From IMG/VR virus record IMGVR_UViG_3300010885_012858, positions 1 to 31,823 of that record: 31,823 nt of DNA, one strand, 5' to 3'. The position numbers and the translations under genes are program-made. Under the pieces are notes generated by a model that worked only from the letters and a program-made list of their open reading frames with translations, did no database searches and had not been told where the DNA came from. This document shows positions 23,049 through 30,548 of the stretch, piece after piece (position 1 is the stretch's first letter; each line of letters begins with the position of its first letter). The DNA comes from a virus.

Positions 23049-23065
23049 TAGCCGTTCGTGGGGAG
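23049..23065 (-). promoter_or_regulatory. Late-module motif copy C (CTCCCCA-N6-GCTA)
   Basis: On the + strand it reads TAGC-cgttcg-TGGGGAG. The motif lies directly downstream of the capsid terminator and 29 bases before the TTG start of the adaptor gene. A regulatory site placed right after a terminator is what one expects of a new promoter. Confidence 0.7.
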
Positions 23066-23071
23066 AAAATG

Positions 23072-23100
23072 AAAACCCCCCTAACCCGAAGGCTAGAGGG
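23072..23100 (-). terminator. Intrinsic terminator after the major capsid gene (UUCG loop)
   Basis: In the transcribed direction a 10-bp stem (23100-23091 with 23086-23077, two G-U pairs) closes on the extra-stable C(UUCG)G tetraloop, followed by G and then TTTTCATTTTC. It lies about 20 bases after the capsid stop codon. It would separate scaffold/capsid transcription from the tail genes. Confidence 0.9.
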
Positions 23101-23121
23101 ATTCCCAATCAATCTGGTAGA

Positions 23122-24327
23122 TTAAGCGGTTCTAATAAGAAGACCGTTAGCTCTACGTTCCGCAACGCCAACCTGAAGGGTTGAAGCGATAGGAACAACA
23201 GTGTCCAGAGTTCCTTCTAGAGGAACAGCTGGGAATGACTTCATAAATTCTCCAGCACAGTATCCGAAACGGAGTGATGGCTGGTTGATGAAGTATGCAC
23301 GGTCATCCTGGCAATCTGGGTCGAGGCGAACCTCAAGGTTACCAAACTTGATGGTAGTGAAACGAGTTTCAGCAGTACCTTGTGGGTTTGTGTATTGACC
23401 CTTTGTCTGTAAGAATGCTTCAAGCTCTTCGAACACATCGAAACCTGCGATGATGTGAGTTGGGCGCTTTGAAGAAGCACGGTAGATTTCGTTAGTTACT
23501 TTACGGAAAGCAGCAACAATATCTGTAGCAGCCTTAGATGAAGTAATTTCTGTAGCTGTCCAGTAATCCTTGATAGCATCTGCGACTACTGTACCTGCTG
23601 TAGCAGCGGTAGAAGCAACGTTTGATGCTGTCTTAGCATAAGAGATTGTTGTAGCAGCAACAGCTGTAAGTACGAATGTACCGTTGAATGTTGTATCAGC
23701 AACGCTAGCAACTACAACTGAGTCACCAACAATATAATCGTTAGCTCCCACTGTAAGTGTTGCTACGTTAGATGTAAGTGCGAAGTTAGTTACAGACTTA
23801 GTTGAAACTCCACCACGAATACCACCAACGGTACGAGCAGAAGTAGTTGACAACTTGTCAGAGTTTGATACTAGCATATCCATAGAGATAAGCTTTCCAG
23901 TTGACCAAGCAGAGCCTAGTTTGTGGAGTTCGTTAGTGATGAAGAGTGAGTGGTCTGCCTGAGCAGCTGTCACATAAGATTCAACAAGGTTAACGATTTG
24001 TTCAGGACCTGAGTTCTGAAGGATGTCTCTGTGGTTAAGTCTAAATGGTGTAATGATTCCTGATGCCCAGTCAAAGACAGCAGAACCCATAATATCCGCT
24101 GACTTAGCGGTTGAGTGTGTACCAGCAGCATCTGTATAACCAGTTGCTCCAAGGTTAGCAGCACGTAGAGGAATAACCAATCCACGTCCTGTAATTGATT
24201 TAGCAGATGATTTGAAGAGTTCTAGTGTTGGGTGCTCTTTAAGAACGTTATCAACGAGAGTCTTCTCATATCTTTGTAGTGTTGTTGTAAAGGTTTGCAC
24301 GAAGAATGCATCACCGAGTGCGGCCAT
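23122..24327 (-). CDS. Major capsid protein (HK97 fold) with an inserted beta domain
   Basis: A 401-residue major capsid protein. The N-terminal arm (1-50), the P-domain-like segment around ITPFRLNHRDIL (91-103) and the C-terminal strands (NLEVRLDPDCQDDRAYFIN, PLEGTLDTVVPIASTLQVGV) fit HK97-fold capsids of podoviruses. Residues about 177-250 form an extra Ala/Thr/Val-rich domain (NVATLTVGANDYIVGDSVVV through FNGTFVLTAVAATTISY) that looks like a small beta insertion. Scaffold lies upstream and adaptor downstream. GGAGG is 7 bases before the ATG, and expression is likely very high given the dedicated terminator. Confidence 0.9.
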   Translation of the reverse strand: MAALGDAFFVQTFTTTLQRYEKTLVDNVLKEHPTLELFKSSAKSITGRGLVIPLRAANLGATGYTDAAGTHSTAKSADIMGSAVFDWASGIITPFRLNHRDILQNSGPEQIVNLVESYVTAAQADHSLFITNELHKLGSAWSTGKLISMDMLVSNSDKLSTTSARTVGGIRGGVSTKSVTNFALTSNVATLTVGANDYIVGDSVVVASVADTTFNGTFVLTAVAATTISYAKTASNVASTAATAGTVVADAIKDYWTATEITSSKAATDIVAAFRKVTNEIYRASSKRPTHIIAGFDVFEELEAFLQTKGQYTNPQGTAETRFTTIKFGNLEVRLDPDCQDDRAYFINQPSLRFGYCAGEFMKSFPAVPLEGTLDTVVPIASTLQVGVAERRANGLLIRTA

Positions 24328-24390
24328 AGTATTACCTCCTAAGTAATTGTAGTATTGGCATAGTTAGTTTTTGACTAAACCGCAAGAATA

Positions 24391-25410
24391 TTAGTTGCCA
24401 GATTCTTTCATAGCCTGGCGTATTAATGCGTTTAAGTCAGTTCCATCTGTCATTGGAGAACCTTCTCCAGCTCCAGAACGGGAGACTACGTTTGTAGCCT
24501 TTTTTGCTTTCGCTTTTTCGATTGTTCGTTTAGCGATTTTTTGTTTTGTTTTTGACTCTTCATACTTAAATGCTTTGTAAGCAGTATTAAGATTTGTTAA
24601 ATCGTTTTCAGAAGCGTAAGAAGCAAGTTCCTGACGGAATGCTGCTCTTTGCTTTGTATTGAATTCTAAACCTTCGCTTTCAATGATTGAGTCAATTTGA
24701 CTATCATATTCAGCAATGGCTTTCTGGATATCTAACTCTAGTCTAGCATCCTCAAATTCCTTCTCTTTAGAAGAAGTAACTTTTGAATTCTGAGCCTGAA
24801 GTTTATCAATCTCACTTTGTCTACGCCATTCGTTTTGAATGTCTGGAGTAATACCAAACATATCTAAGAACTGACGGTCCAATACATTGTCTGCCGCTAA
24901 ATCACGTATTAACAATGCGATGGCTTGAGTGGGGTTCTCTGTGCTTTGTACGAAGTGGGAAATAACACCAACTGGGTTATCATTCCAAGCAGTATCAAGT
25001 TCTGTAAGAGCTTCAAACTGTTCTGAAAATTCCTGCTTCACTGCCTCTACCTTTTCGATATCGGCTTTAAGCGCCTGCTTCTCACGGGTGTAATCTGCTT
25101 GGCGTTGGTATCCTGACTTAAGTTCATCGAGTGTAACCTCGAACTTCTGACCATCTACCTTAACAGAGTATTTCTCTCCATCGCTGTCAGTAGAATCTTC
25201 TGTTTCATCTTCATCGGAATCTTCGTCTTCATCATCCTCGTCTAGTAAGTCATCAAGTCCGTCGTCTTCGACTTCACTATCAACTTCTTCGTCTTCGAAT
25301 AAATATTCTTCTAATTCTTCTGTATTGTCCGCTCCTTCCTGATTATCCAGGGCTTCTGGGTTCAATTCAGTTGCGGCGTTTGCGATTATTTCTTTTAATT
25401 CATCTGACAT
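24391..25410 (-). CDS. Scaffolding protein
   Basis: A 339-residue highly acidic protein. Residues 1-80 are dominated by Glu and Asp (DDLLDEDDEDEDSDED). Next comes a short beta motif (EKYSVKVDGQKFEVTLDELKSGYQRQADYTREKQAL, about 79-114) that recurs in scaffolding proteins of marine and freshwater podoviruses. A helical central region and a Lys-rich C-terminal capsid-binding tail follow (KTKQKIAKRTIEKAKAKKA). It sits between portal and capsid, the usual position. GGGAG precedes the ATG. It is expected to shape procapsid assembly and leave the mature head. Confidence 0.88.
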   Translation of the reverse strand: MSDELKEIIANAATELNPEALDNQEGADNTEELEEYLFEDEEVDSEVEDDGLDDLLDEDDEDEDSDEDETEDSTDSDGEKYSVKVDGQKFEVTLDELKSGYQRQADYTREKQALKADIEKVEAVKQEFSEQFEALTELDTAWNDNPVGVISHFVQSTENPTQAIALLIRDLAADNVLDRQFLDMFGITPDIQNEWRRQSEIDKLQAQNSKVTSSKEKEFEDARLELDIQKAIAEYDSQIDSIIESEGLEFNTKQRAAFRQELASYASENDLTNLNTAYKAFKYEESKTKQKIAKRTIEKAKAKKATNVVSRSGAGEGSPMTDGTDLNALIRQAMKESGN

Positions 25411-25544
25411 ATATTCTCCCTAACTAGTCCGAATGCTACCTAGATTGTCCACGGCGTGGGTTCATCAGTATGCTTGTTCGTTGGGATACGGAAATATCCC
25501 TCTATATATAGCACAAGATGGGGAGTTTTTCCTCCCCACCCTAT
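25411..25544 (-). other. Structured leader of the scaffold gene
   Basis: This 134-base gap holds three hairpins: GGGGAG/CTCCCC with a 6-base loop (25519-25538), GGGATA/TATCCC (25483-25500) and CCAC/GTGG (25449-25459), plus TATATATA at 25503-25510. It also contains motif copy D. It has no coding frame. It is probably the leader or regulatory region for scaffold and capsid expression. Confidence 0.5.
25509..25525 (-). promoter_or_regulatory. Late-module motif copy D (CTCCCCA-N6-GCTA)
   Basis: On the + strand it reads TAGC-acaaga-TGGGGAG. The motif lies about 100 bases before the scaffold ATG. The heptamer is also one arm of a perfect 7-bp inverted repeat (25519-25538). Downstream in the transcribed direction is TATATATAGA, which is A+T rich like the GCTATAG following copy E. 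Confidence 0.65.
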
Positions 25545-25946
25545 TTAAGCCGCTTGAATACCGGTTAGTTTTTGATTCAGGTCTTTACAGGCTATACTGA
25601 CAGTTGATAATAGTTTTCCATCTATCAAGTAATCTATAGTAACCACTTCAATATCTTTAGTCTGGCAAGCGCTTACAGCGGATGCTAGTATATAAAGTGA
25701 TATAGACTGCTCTTCGTTGGGTTCTAAAACTCTATTATTGTCAATAGTTATAATATCTCTTTTAATGCTATATGTATTTATAAATGTTTCTTTTACTTGG
25801 AAGCCAGTTTCTTTCTTTAATACTTTAATATAATCAGAGTCAGTAGACTGGGTATTATGAGTAGAAGTATATACAAATAGCAAACCGCCTATACCTATAA
25901 GCATTAAGCCTATAAATGTAAGTATGGTTTCTAGTTTACTATTCAT
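25545..25946 (-). CDS. Single-pass membrane protein
   Basis: A 133-residue protein with an N-terminal membrane helix at about 8-26 (ILTFIGLMLIGIGGLLFVY) and an exported C-terminal domain that is beta-rich. Two cysteines (94 and 120) could form a disulfide. No family was recognised. A location between portal and scaffold is unusual for a membrane protein and suggests an accessory gene, perhaps for superinfection exclusion or envelope modification, but there is no direct evidence. Its ATG overlaps the upstream Cys-rich gene by 8 bases. Confidence 0.7.
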   Translation of the reverse strand: MNSKLETILTFIGLMLIGIGGLLFVYTSTHNTQSTDSDYIKVLKKETGFQVKETFINTYSIKRDIITIDNNRVLEPNEEQSISLYILASAVSACQTKDIEVVTIDYLIDGKLLSTVSIACKDLNQKLTGIQAA

Positions 25947-26142
25947 TACAGTTACAATCTTCTGGTGCTTGCTGGCAGTCTTTACAAACTACATCACAAC
26001 CACAGTTACATTTGACAGCACTTTCGCTTTCGCCTTCTGTCATATCTTCTGCATTGTCTTCTGATTTATTCATTGGCTCTTTGTAATTACCGCCTTCTTC
26101 TGCCATAGCATTAAGTGCTTCGGCTTTTGGATTCATCTTCAT
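25939..26142 (-). CDS. Small Cys-rich acidic protein
   Basis: A 67-residue acidic protein with seven cysteines clustered at the C-terminus (45, 47, 49, 53, 56, 63, 65, in C-x-C-x-C...C-x-x-C...C-x-C spacing). Such a cluster can bind zinc or another metal. The first 40 residues are Glu/Asn-rich and probably disordered. The ATG overlaps the portal stop by 4 bases, and AAGGAGG lies 6 bases upstream. The function is unknown. Confidence 0.72.
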   Translation of the reverse strand: MKMNPKAEALNAMAEEGGNYKEPMNKSEDNAEDMTEGESESAVKCNCGCDVVCKDCQQAPEDCNCNE

Positions 26143-28043
26143 CCTATTCCTCCTTCCGTTGCTAGTGGGACTGGACTTCCACCCATACTCAACAGTTGCT
26201 GGAGCATAGCGGAATTTTGGTCTGGTTGCGGTTGAACCTGTGGCGCACCCTCTGGCATCTGTCCTTGAGGAGCTTGACCCTGAGGTGGCATTGGTGGTTG
26301 TTGAACCTTAACCAGAATATTGTCTGGGTTTAATCCCATATATGATAGAGCAGTTCTGATAGTAGGTTCTGGGTCGTAACCAAGTTTACTTAACATAGGA
26401 ACAATCTGCATTAATAATTCTTGTCCTTGACGTTGTCTTGTAGCAGGGTTGATAGCAGAGGTAGAACCACCTTCGATTTCAATGTAGAACTCTCCTTCAA
26501 TATCTTCCTCAGTTACTTGTAACCAAGTTGGTGCGGCTGGTCCGGCAATACGAATTGCTCTTGAGTTATCTAAGAACTGTTGGCATAGAGCAAGCATTCT
26601 AATAGCAATTTCTTTAGAAGCGTTCTCAACGTTAGTCATCTTATCAAGTGCTCTTGTTGTAGATGCTCCTTCAATAGCAGCGGATGCTGTAGCAGATACT
26701 CTGTTAGCAGCTTGTGCGTTACCCATCTGGAAATCAGAGATACCAAGAAGTCTCTGCATATAGTCCTGGAGTTTACCTTCCATCATATAGTTATCAGAAG
26801 GTGTTGCTAAACGAGTTACAGGTTGCATAACATCATTGAATGTCATATTGTTTGGTAGGTCGATAGGAATTACACCGTCAGCCTTGTTGTCTTGAAGTGC
26901 TTTAGTTACTTCTGGTGTTAGTATCTTCTTGTTAATAAAGTACTTGTTACCAACACGCTTTAGGTCGTTAAGTTCTGCGTGAATAATTTCGTTAATCATC
27001 AACTGAATACCAGCAATGTTCTCAAGGTCACCGAATGCCCAGATAGTATTACCACCGTCAGAGAAGTTTCTCATATGAACGAATGGTGAGTATCTGTGGT
27101 CGTAAGGAATTGGTCCTTCAAATAACTCTACTTCAGAATCTAATTGGAAGATAGAGATAGTTCTTTCTTTCATATCGTAGAATTCATAGATTGTAGCGTG
27201 TGTAAAGATAGCAGGAAGTGCTTGTTCAGTTTGTTCGTACTGCATAATAGTTGCAGGGTCAGTATAACCTGTATCAGGTTTAATATTCTCTAAAGCAGCT
27301 TTATTAAATAAAGTATTTGCTTTAAGTTCTTCAATAGGAATTCTAATCTTCTGTGCTACCCAACGAGAAGTATTTAATCTACGAGCATCAGCCGGCAAGA
27401 ACATATCATATGGTGAGACATATTCCAAAAAAGGCTCATCTAGTTCAACCAGATTTTGTGTAAGAGTAACTGATTCAACAATCTCATTAATTGTATTTTG
27501 GTCTAAAGGCATACCAGACTCTTGAGCAACCTCTTGAGCTGCTGAAACTAGGTCTGTAACCTCAATGCCAACTTCACCTTTAGTCTTATCAATAGTAGAT
27601 TCAGAATATGACCAACCCACTTTACCGAATCCGTTTCCAAGGATAACCATATCCTGGGTGATATCCCGTAGAGTAGCGGTGGCTTCTGTTCTCTTCCAGA
27701 AATAGTCAAGAATGTTTTTAGCAATCATAGCGTTACGTTCTACAGTATTGATATCTCCACCAACAGGTGTTACTACGAACTTAGGGTCTCTTGATACAAC
27801 AGAGTTTACAATCATTGATAGGTGAGGAAGAACCATATTAACAGTACGAAGGAATGCTCCAGATACTGGGAATGGGAGAATGCGATTAACATCAAGCATT
27901 GTTAGTTCACGTTGAGCACCTGTGCGGTAAAGTGCTTCAAGCATACGCCAGTGATTGTGTACAGGCTCTAATCTCCTGCTAGCATCACGAAGTACGGCTT
28001 GCTTATCTTTAAGCGAGTAGCCTTTTTGTTTCTTATCTTCCAT
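26139..28043 (-). CDS. Portal protein (head-tail connector)
   Basis: A 634-residue portal of podovirus type, the dodecameric ring through which DNA enters and leaves the head. Features are an N-terminal helical region (LEPVHNHWRMLEALYRTG), a conserved LPHLSMIVNSVVSRDPKFVVTP stretch (about 72-93), a central wing/stem with IPYDHRYSPFVHMRNFSDGG, the QNTINEIV and RALDKMTNVENASKEIA helices, and a Pro/Gln/Met-rich C-terminal tail (PPMPPQGQAPQGQMPEG). It starts inside the terminase stop (TAATG), with GAGAGG upstream, the standard terminase-portal order. The family assignment rests on context plus these segments. Confidence 0.85.
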   Translation of the reverse strand: MEDKKQKGYSLKDKQAVLRDASRRLEPVHNHWRMLEALYRTGAQRELTMLDVNRILPFPVSGAFLRTVNMVLPHLSMIVNSVVSRDPKFVVTPVGGDINTVERNAMIAKNILDYFWKRTEATATLRDITQDMVILGNGFGKVGWSYSESTIDKTKGEVGIEVTDLVSAAQEVAQESGMPLDQNTINEIVESVTLTQNLVELDEPFLEYVSPYDMFLPADARRLNTSRWVAQKIRIPIEELKANTLFNKAALENIKPDTGYTDPATIMQYEQTEQALPAIFTHATIYEFYDMKERTISIFQLDSEVELFEGPIPYDHRYSPFVHMRNFSDGGNTIWAFGDLENIAGIQLMINEIIHAELNDLKRVGNKYFINKKILTPEVTKALQDNKADGVIPIDLPNNMTFNDVMQPVTRLATPSDNYMMEGKLQDYMQRLLGISDFQMGNAQAANRVSATASAAIEGASTTRALDKMTNVENASKEIAIRMLALCQQFLDNSRAIRIAGPAAPTWLQVTEEDIEGEFYIEIEGGSTSAINPATRQRQGQELLMQIVPMLSKLGYDPEPTIRTALSYMGLNPDNILVKVQQPPMPPQGQAPQGQMPEGAPQVQPQPDQNSAMLQQLLSMGGSPVPLATEGGIG

Positions 28044-29824
28044 TACATTCCTCTCAAATAATCGTTATTAATGTAGAACACTTCATCTAACTGTTGTTGC
28101 TGTTCTTCCATCTCGAGCATCTTACGTTCTCGTGCTTCTTGGATAAACTTAACACTGAAACGACCAGTCTCTTGCCAAGTATTATCCTCAACTATAGCCT
28201 GTTGTGGGGAGGAAAGTTGGTACTCTTCTACAAGTATCCATAGGGATATAGCTAATGACATAATTAAGTCGTCGTGACAACCGATATCAGCAGCATAACG
28301 AACGTTTCCGTTGGCAGTCTCTTGGGTTACGAACTGTCCTAGTTCCATTCTAAGTAAAGGATAGACGTTATCAATAGAACACTCACCATCTGTGAATACA
28401 AGGTACTTAGCCAATCTATCGATAACTGCTTTTCTTCTGTCAGAGGTCATAGGGAACTCGAAAAGTCTCGTTTTATTGCGTGTTTTAGAGCCAATTGTTT
28501 GATAAATATAGGCATTTGGGTAGTCAAGGTGTCGGTGGAGTTCGTTTATGGGTAAACTACCCTGTGAGCCCTGATTTTCGATTGCTAGCAAAGCAGCCCA
28601 AGACCTACCGTTAAAGTATCTTCCTGCTTTATCTAAGTCAGCAGCGTATTCAGTTGGAGAAATAACATTACTGTGGTAGTATCCTATAATGATTGCTCGT
28701 TTCTCTTCATCAAAAGTCATAATGTGAGCAGTTGAGTAGTCCTTACCTTGACCAGTAGCAGGGTCACCACCGATTACGTAGAAGGCTGTAGGGTCTACAT
28801 CTAAAGTAGCAAGTCTTAATGGACCTGTTTCATCAAACTCGAAGTCAATAATATCATCATTCTTCCAAACAAAGTTACCTCTGATAGGAAAGTCTACAAA
28901 GTCTTGTTCTAATGGTAATCCAGTAAAGCGAGGACGACCTGATTCTCTAAATGCTTCTTCATCATCTCTAGGATATTCTTGATAAAAACGCCAAGGTTCA
29001 TCCGCAAAGTCTCTACGTTTTAAATCGTACTTAGAAGCACAAGGAGTTTTAGTTCCTTTAGGTCCTGAACACCAATCGCACTCATTACTACACTGCATAA
29101 AGGGAGATACTGACCAAGGTCTAAAGAACGCAACGAATTGAGACTCACCTCTTTTAGCTGCTTTATAAGTTTTAGCAAATCTGTTGTAACCACCTCTAGA
29201 AGTAGAAATCTTAATCATAGAACCACCAGCATCAGTCGTAGGCATAAGGGTTCTAAACACGTCTTCCTGGCGACTAGCGGGCTCTACAAGACCTGCCTCG
29301 TCCAGAATAACCAGGGAAGCAGTTTCACCCGCGAAAACGCCTTCAGTGGCTGCGGATGATTTAAGTTTAGATAACATACCGTCATTGAATTCAAAGGTCA
29401 TACCATCAGTAGAATCCGAGATAAGTTTAGGGGCTCTTTCTTTTAACCATTGTGGAAGGAACTGGTAAGCAAGACGGGCTTGGGCAAGGTTTTTATTTGC
29501 GGACTTTTGGTTACGAGATACAATAAGAATATTAGCACCGGGTCTGAAGAAAGCAAGCCAGAGTGAGTGTGCCATAGCCAGTGTGGTATAACCTAACTGA
29601 CGAGCCTTGAGAGCTGTAACGAAGCGATTAGATTTAAATAGATTAAGTAATTCAATCTGATAATCAAATAGGTCAAACTTGACACGACCGCGAGGGTCTT
29701 TTTCAGCAGGGATGTATACGTAGTTACTTAGAAAGTATTCTTCATCCTGATAGCATCTACGCCATTCAAGTTCTACTAAAAATTTATTTAGCTCTTGTTG
29801 TTTCCTATTTTCATTCAGACTCAT
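28043..29824 (-). CDS. terL: Terminase large subunit
   Basis: A 593-residue packaging motor. The ATPase half has a Walker A-like KARQLGYTT (73-81) and Walker B LVILDEAG (171-178, D175/E176). The nuclease half has D354 (IGGDPA), E416 (AIEN) and H517-D518-D519 (CHDDLIMSLA), the RNase H-fold metal site. Between the halves is a four-cysteine cluster, C245-x3-C249-x2-C252-x9-C262, that looks like a zinc knuckle. It cuts and pumps DNA into the procapsid, with the small subunit and portal as partners. GGAG is 4 bases before the ATG. Motif copy E lies inside its 3' end. Confidence 0.95.
   Translation of the reverse strand: MSLNENRKQQELNKFLVELEWRRCYQDEEYFLSNYVYIPAEKDPRGRVKFDLFDYQIELLNLFKSNRFVTALKARQLGYTTLAMAHSLWLAFFRPGANILIVSRNQKSANKNLAQARLAYQFLPQWLKERAPKLISDSTDGMTFEFNDGMLSKLKSSAATEGVFAGETASLVILDEAGLVEPASRQEDVFRTLMPTTDAGGSMIKISTSRGGYNRFAKTYKAAKRGESQFVAFFRPWSVSPFMQCSNECDWCSGPKGTKTPCASKYDLKRRDFADEPWRFYQEYPRDDEEAFRESGRPRFTGLPLEQDFVDFPIRGNFVWKNDDIIDFEFDETGPLRLATLDVDPTAFYVIGGDPATGQGKDYSTAHIMTFDEEKRAIIIGYYHSNVISPTEYAADLDKAGRYFNGRSWAALLAIENQGSQGSLPINELHRHLDYPNAYIYQTIGSKTRNKTRLFEFPMTSDRRKAVIDRLAKYLVFTDGECSIDNVYPLLRMELGQFVTQETANGNVRYAADIGCHDDLIMSLAISLWILVEEYQLSSPQQAIVEDNTWQETGRFSVKFIQEARERKMLEMEEQQQQLDEVFYINNDYLRGM
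28195..28211 (-). promoter_or_regulatory. Late-module motif copy E (CTCCCCA-N6-GCTA), inside terL
   Basis: On the + strand it reads TAGC-ctgttg-TGGGGAG. The motif lies within the last 170 bases of terL and about 150 bases before the portal ATG. In the transcribed direction it is followed by GCTATAGTTG. It has the same spacing and orientation as the four intergenic copies. Confidence 0.6.
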
Positions 29825-30044
29825 CTAGCTCCCTAAACGAACGCTTATGCCAAATAGCAGCAACATCAAATTCACCTGTATCTAGTTTACTTAAAGGAAC
29901 AATTCTACCACCGCAGTGACAAGCAATATATGAACCGTCTTCGTGTACGTCTCTGTTATCATCAACAGGGTAACCTAACCAATTGCGTAAGTGAAGGTTC
30001 TTATCTTTGTTTTGTCTTTCTTGGAAGGCGTGTAGTAGCATCAT
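29811..30044 (-). CDS. Small Cys/His protein upstream of terL
   Basis: A 77-residue protein with C42-H43-C44-GGRIVPLS and a later H66, so it could bind one zinc ion. The N-terminus is basic and the C-terminus acidic. It overlaps terL by 14 bases and starts 3 bases after the terS stop, so it belongs to the packaging operon. The Shine-Dalgarno is weak, and either of two adjacent ATGs could be used. The function is unknown; a packaging cofactor is a guess from position. Confidence 0.65.
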   Translation of the reverse strand: MMLLHAFQERQNKDKNLHLRNWLGYPVDDNRDVHEDGSYIACHCGGRIVPLSKLDTGEFDVAAIWHKRSFRELDESE

Positions 30045-30047
30045 AAT

Positions 30048-30548
30048 TTATACCGTAGGTGCTTCCACTTTGTAACCGAGTTCAACCAAGTGCTTTACAA
30101 GTATATCCACATTCACGGCTAGCGCCGCCTTAGCCACTAACTCTTCTGTATCCATATTACCGAAATCCGATACTCGGCTTGCCTGTTCTTCATCTACCCA
30201 AGTCTTACCATAAATCTTCATAAAGAGTTCTTGTGCTTTTAGATTACCAGTCTTGGCAGATTCAATCAACTTGCTTTTAACAACGCGATAGTCTCTCTCT
30301 TCACCATTAATAGTTGACTCATCATCTTCAAATATCGCAACTGCTCCAACCTTTGCTGTAAGAGTCTTTGTCAGGGTCATCTGGCGTTCAAGGAAGTCTG
30401 GATTCTTTTTCCAGCGTCTTGTAGTTCTAGCATCGGCAAAGCCGTTAGCCTTAGCCCACTGTTCTTCGTTTGCGATAGTTCCTCGTTCGTGTTCAGGGGT
30501 CGCAAGCCAGAGGATGTATTCATCCCACTTTGGATTATTCTCAGCCAT
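30048..30548 (-). CDS. terS: Terminase small subunit (phBC6A51-type HTH)
   Basis: A 166-residue small terminase, which recognises phage DNA and activates packaging. The N-terminal half has W-x-x-YILWLATPEHERGTIANEEQWAKANGFADARTTRRWKKNPDF (about 8-52), the helix-turn-helix of phBC6A51-like small terminases. A coiled region (ERQMTLTKTLTAKV) and an oligomerisation helix with KAQELFMKIYG follow. It lies two genes before terL, the usual order. GAGG is 8 bases before the ATG, inside the end of the preceding paralog gene (TAATG overlap). Confidence 0.82.
   Translation of the reverse strand: MAENNPKWDEYILWLATPEHERGTIANEEQWAKANGFADARTTRRWKKNPDFLERQMTLTKTLTAKVGAVAIFEDDESTINGEERDYRVVKSKLIESAKTGNLKAQELFMKIYGKTWVDEEQASRVSDFGNMDTEELVAKAALAVNVDILVKHLVELGYKVEAPTV

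Noticed and set aside
24361-24380. TTAGT/ACTAA hairpin between scaffold and capsid genes
   Set aside because: It is a five-bp A+T stem without a U tract. It is too weak to call a terminator or attenuator.
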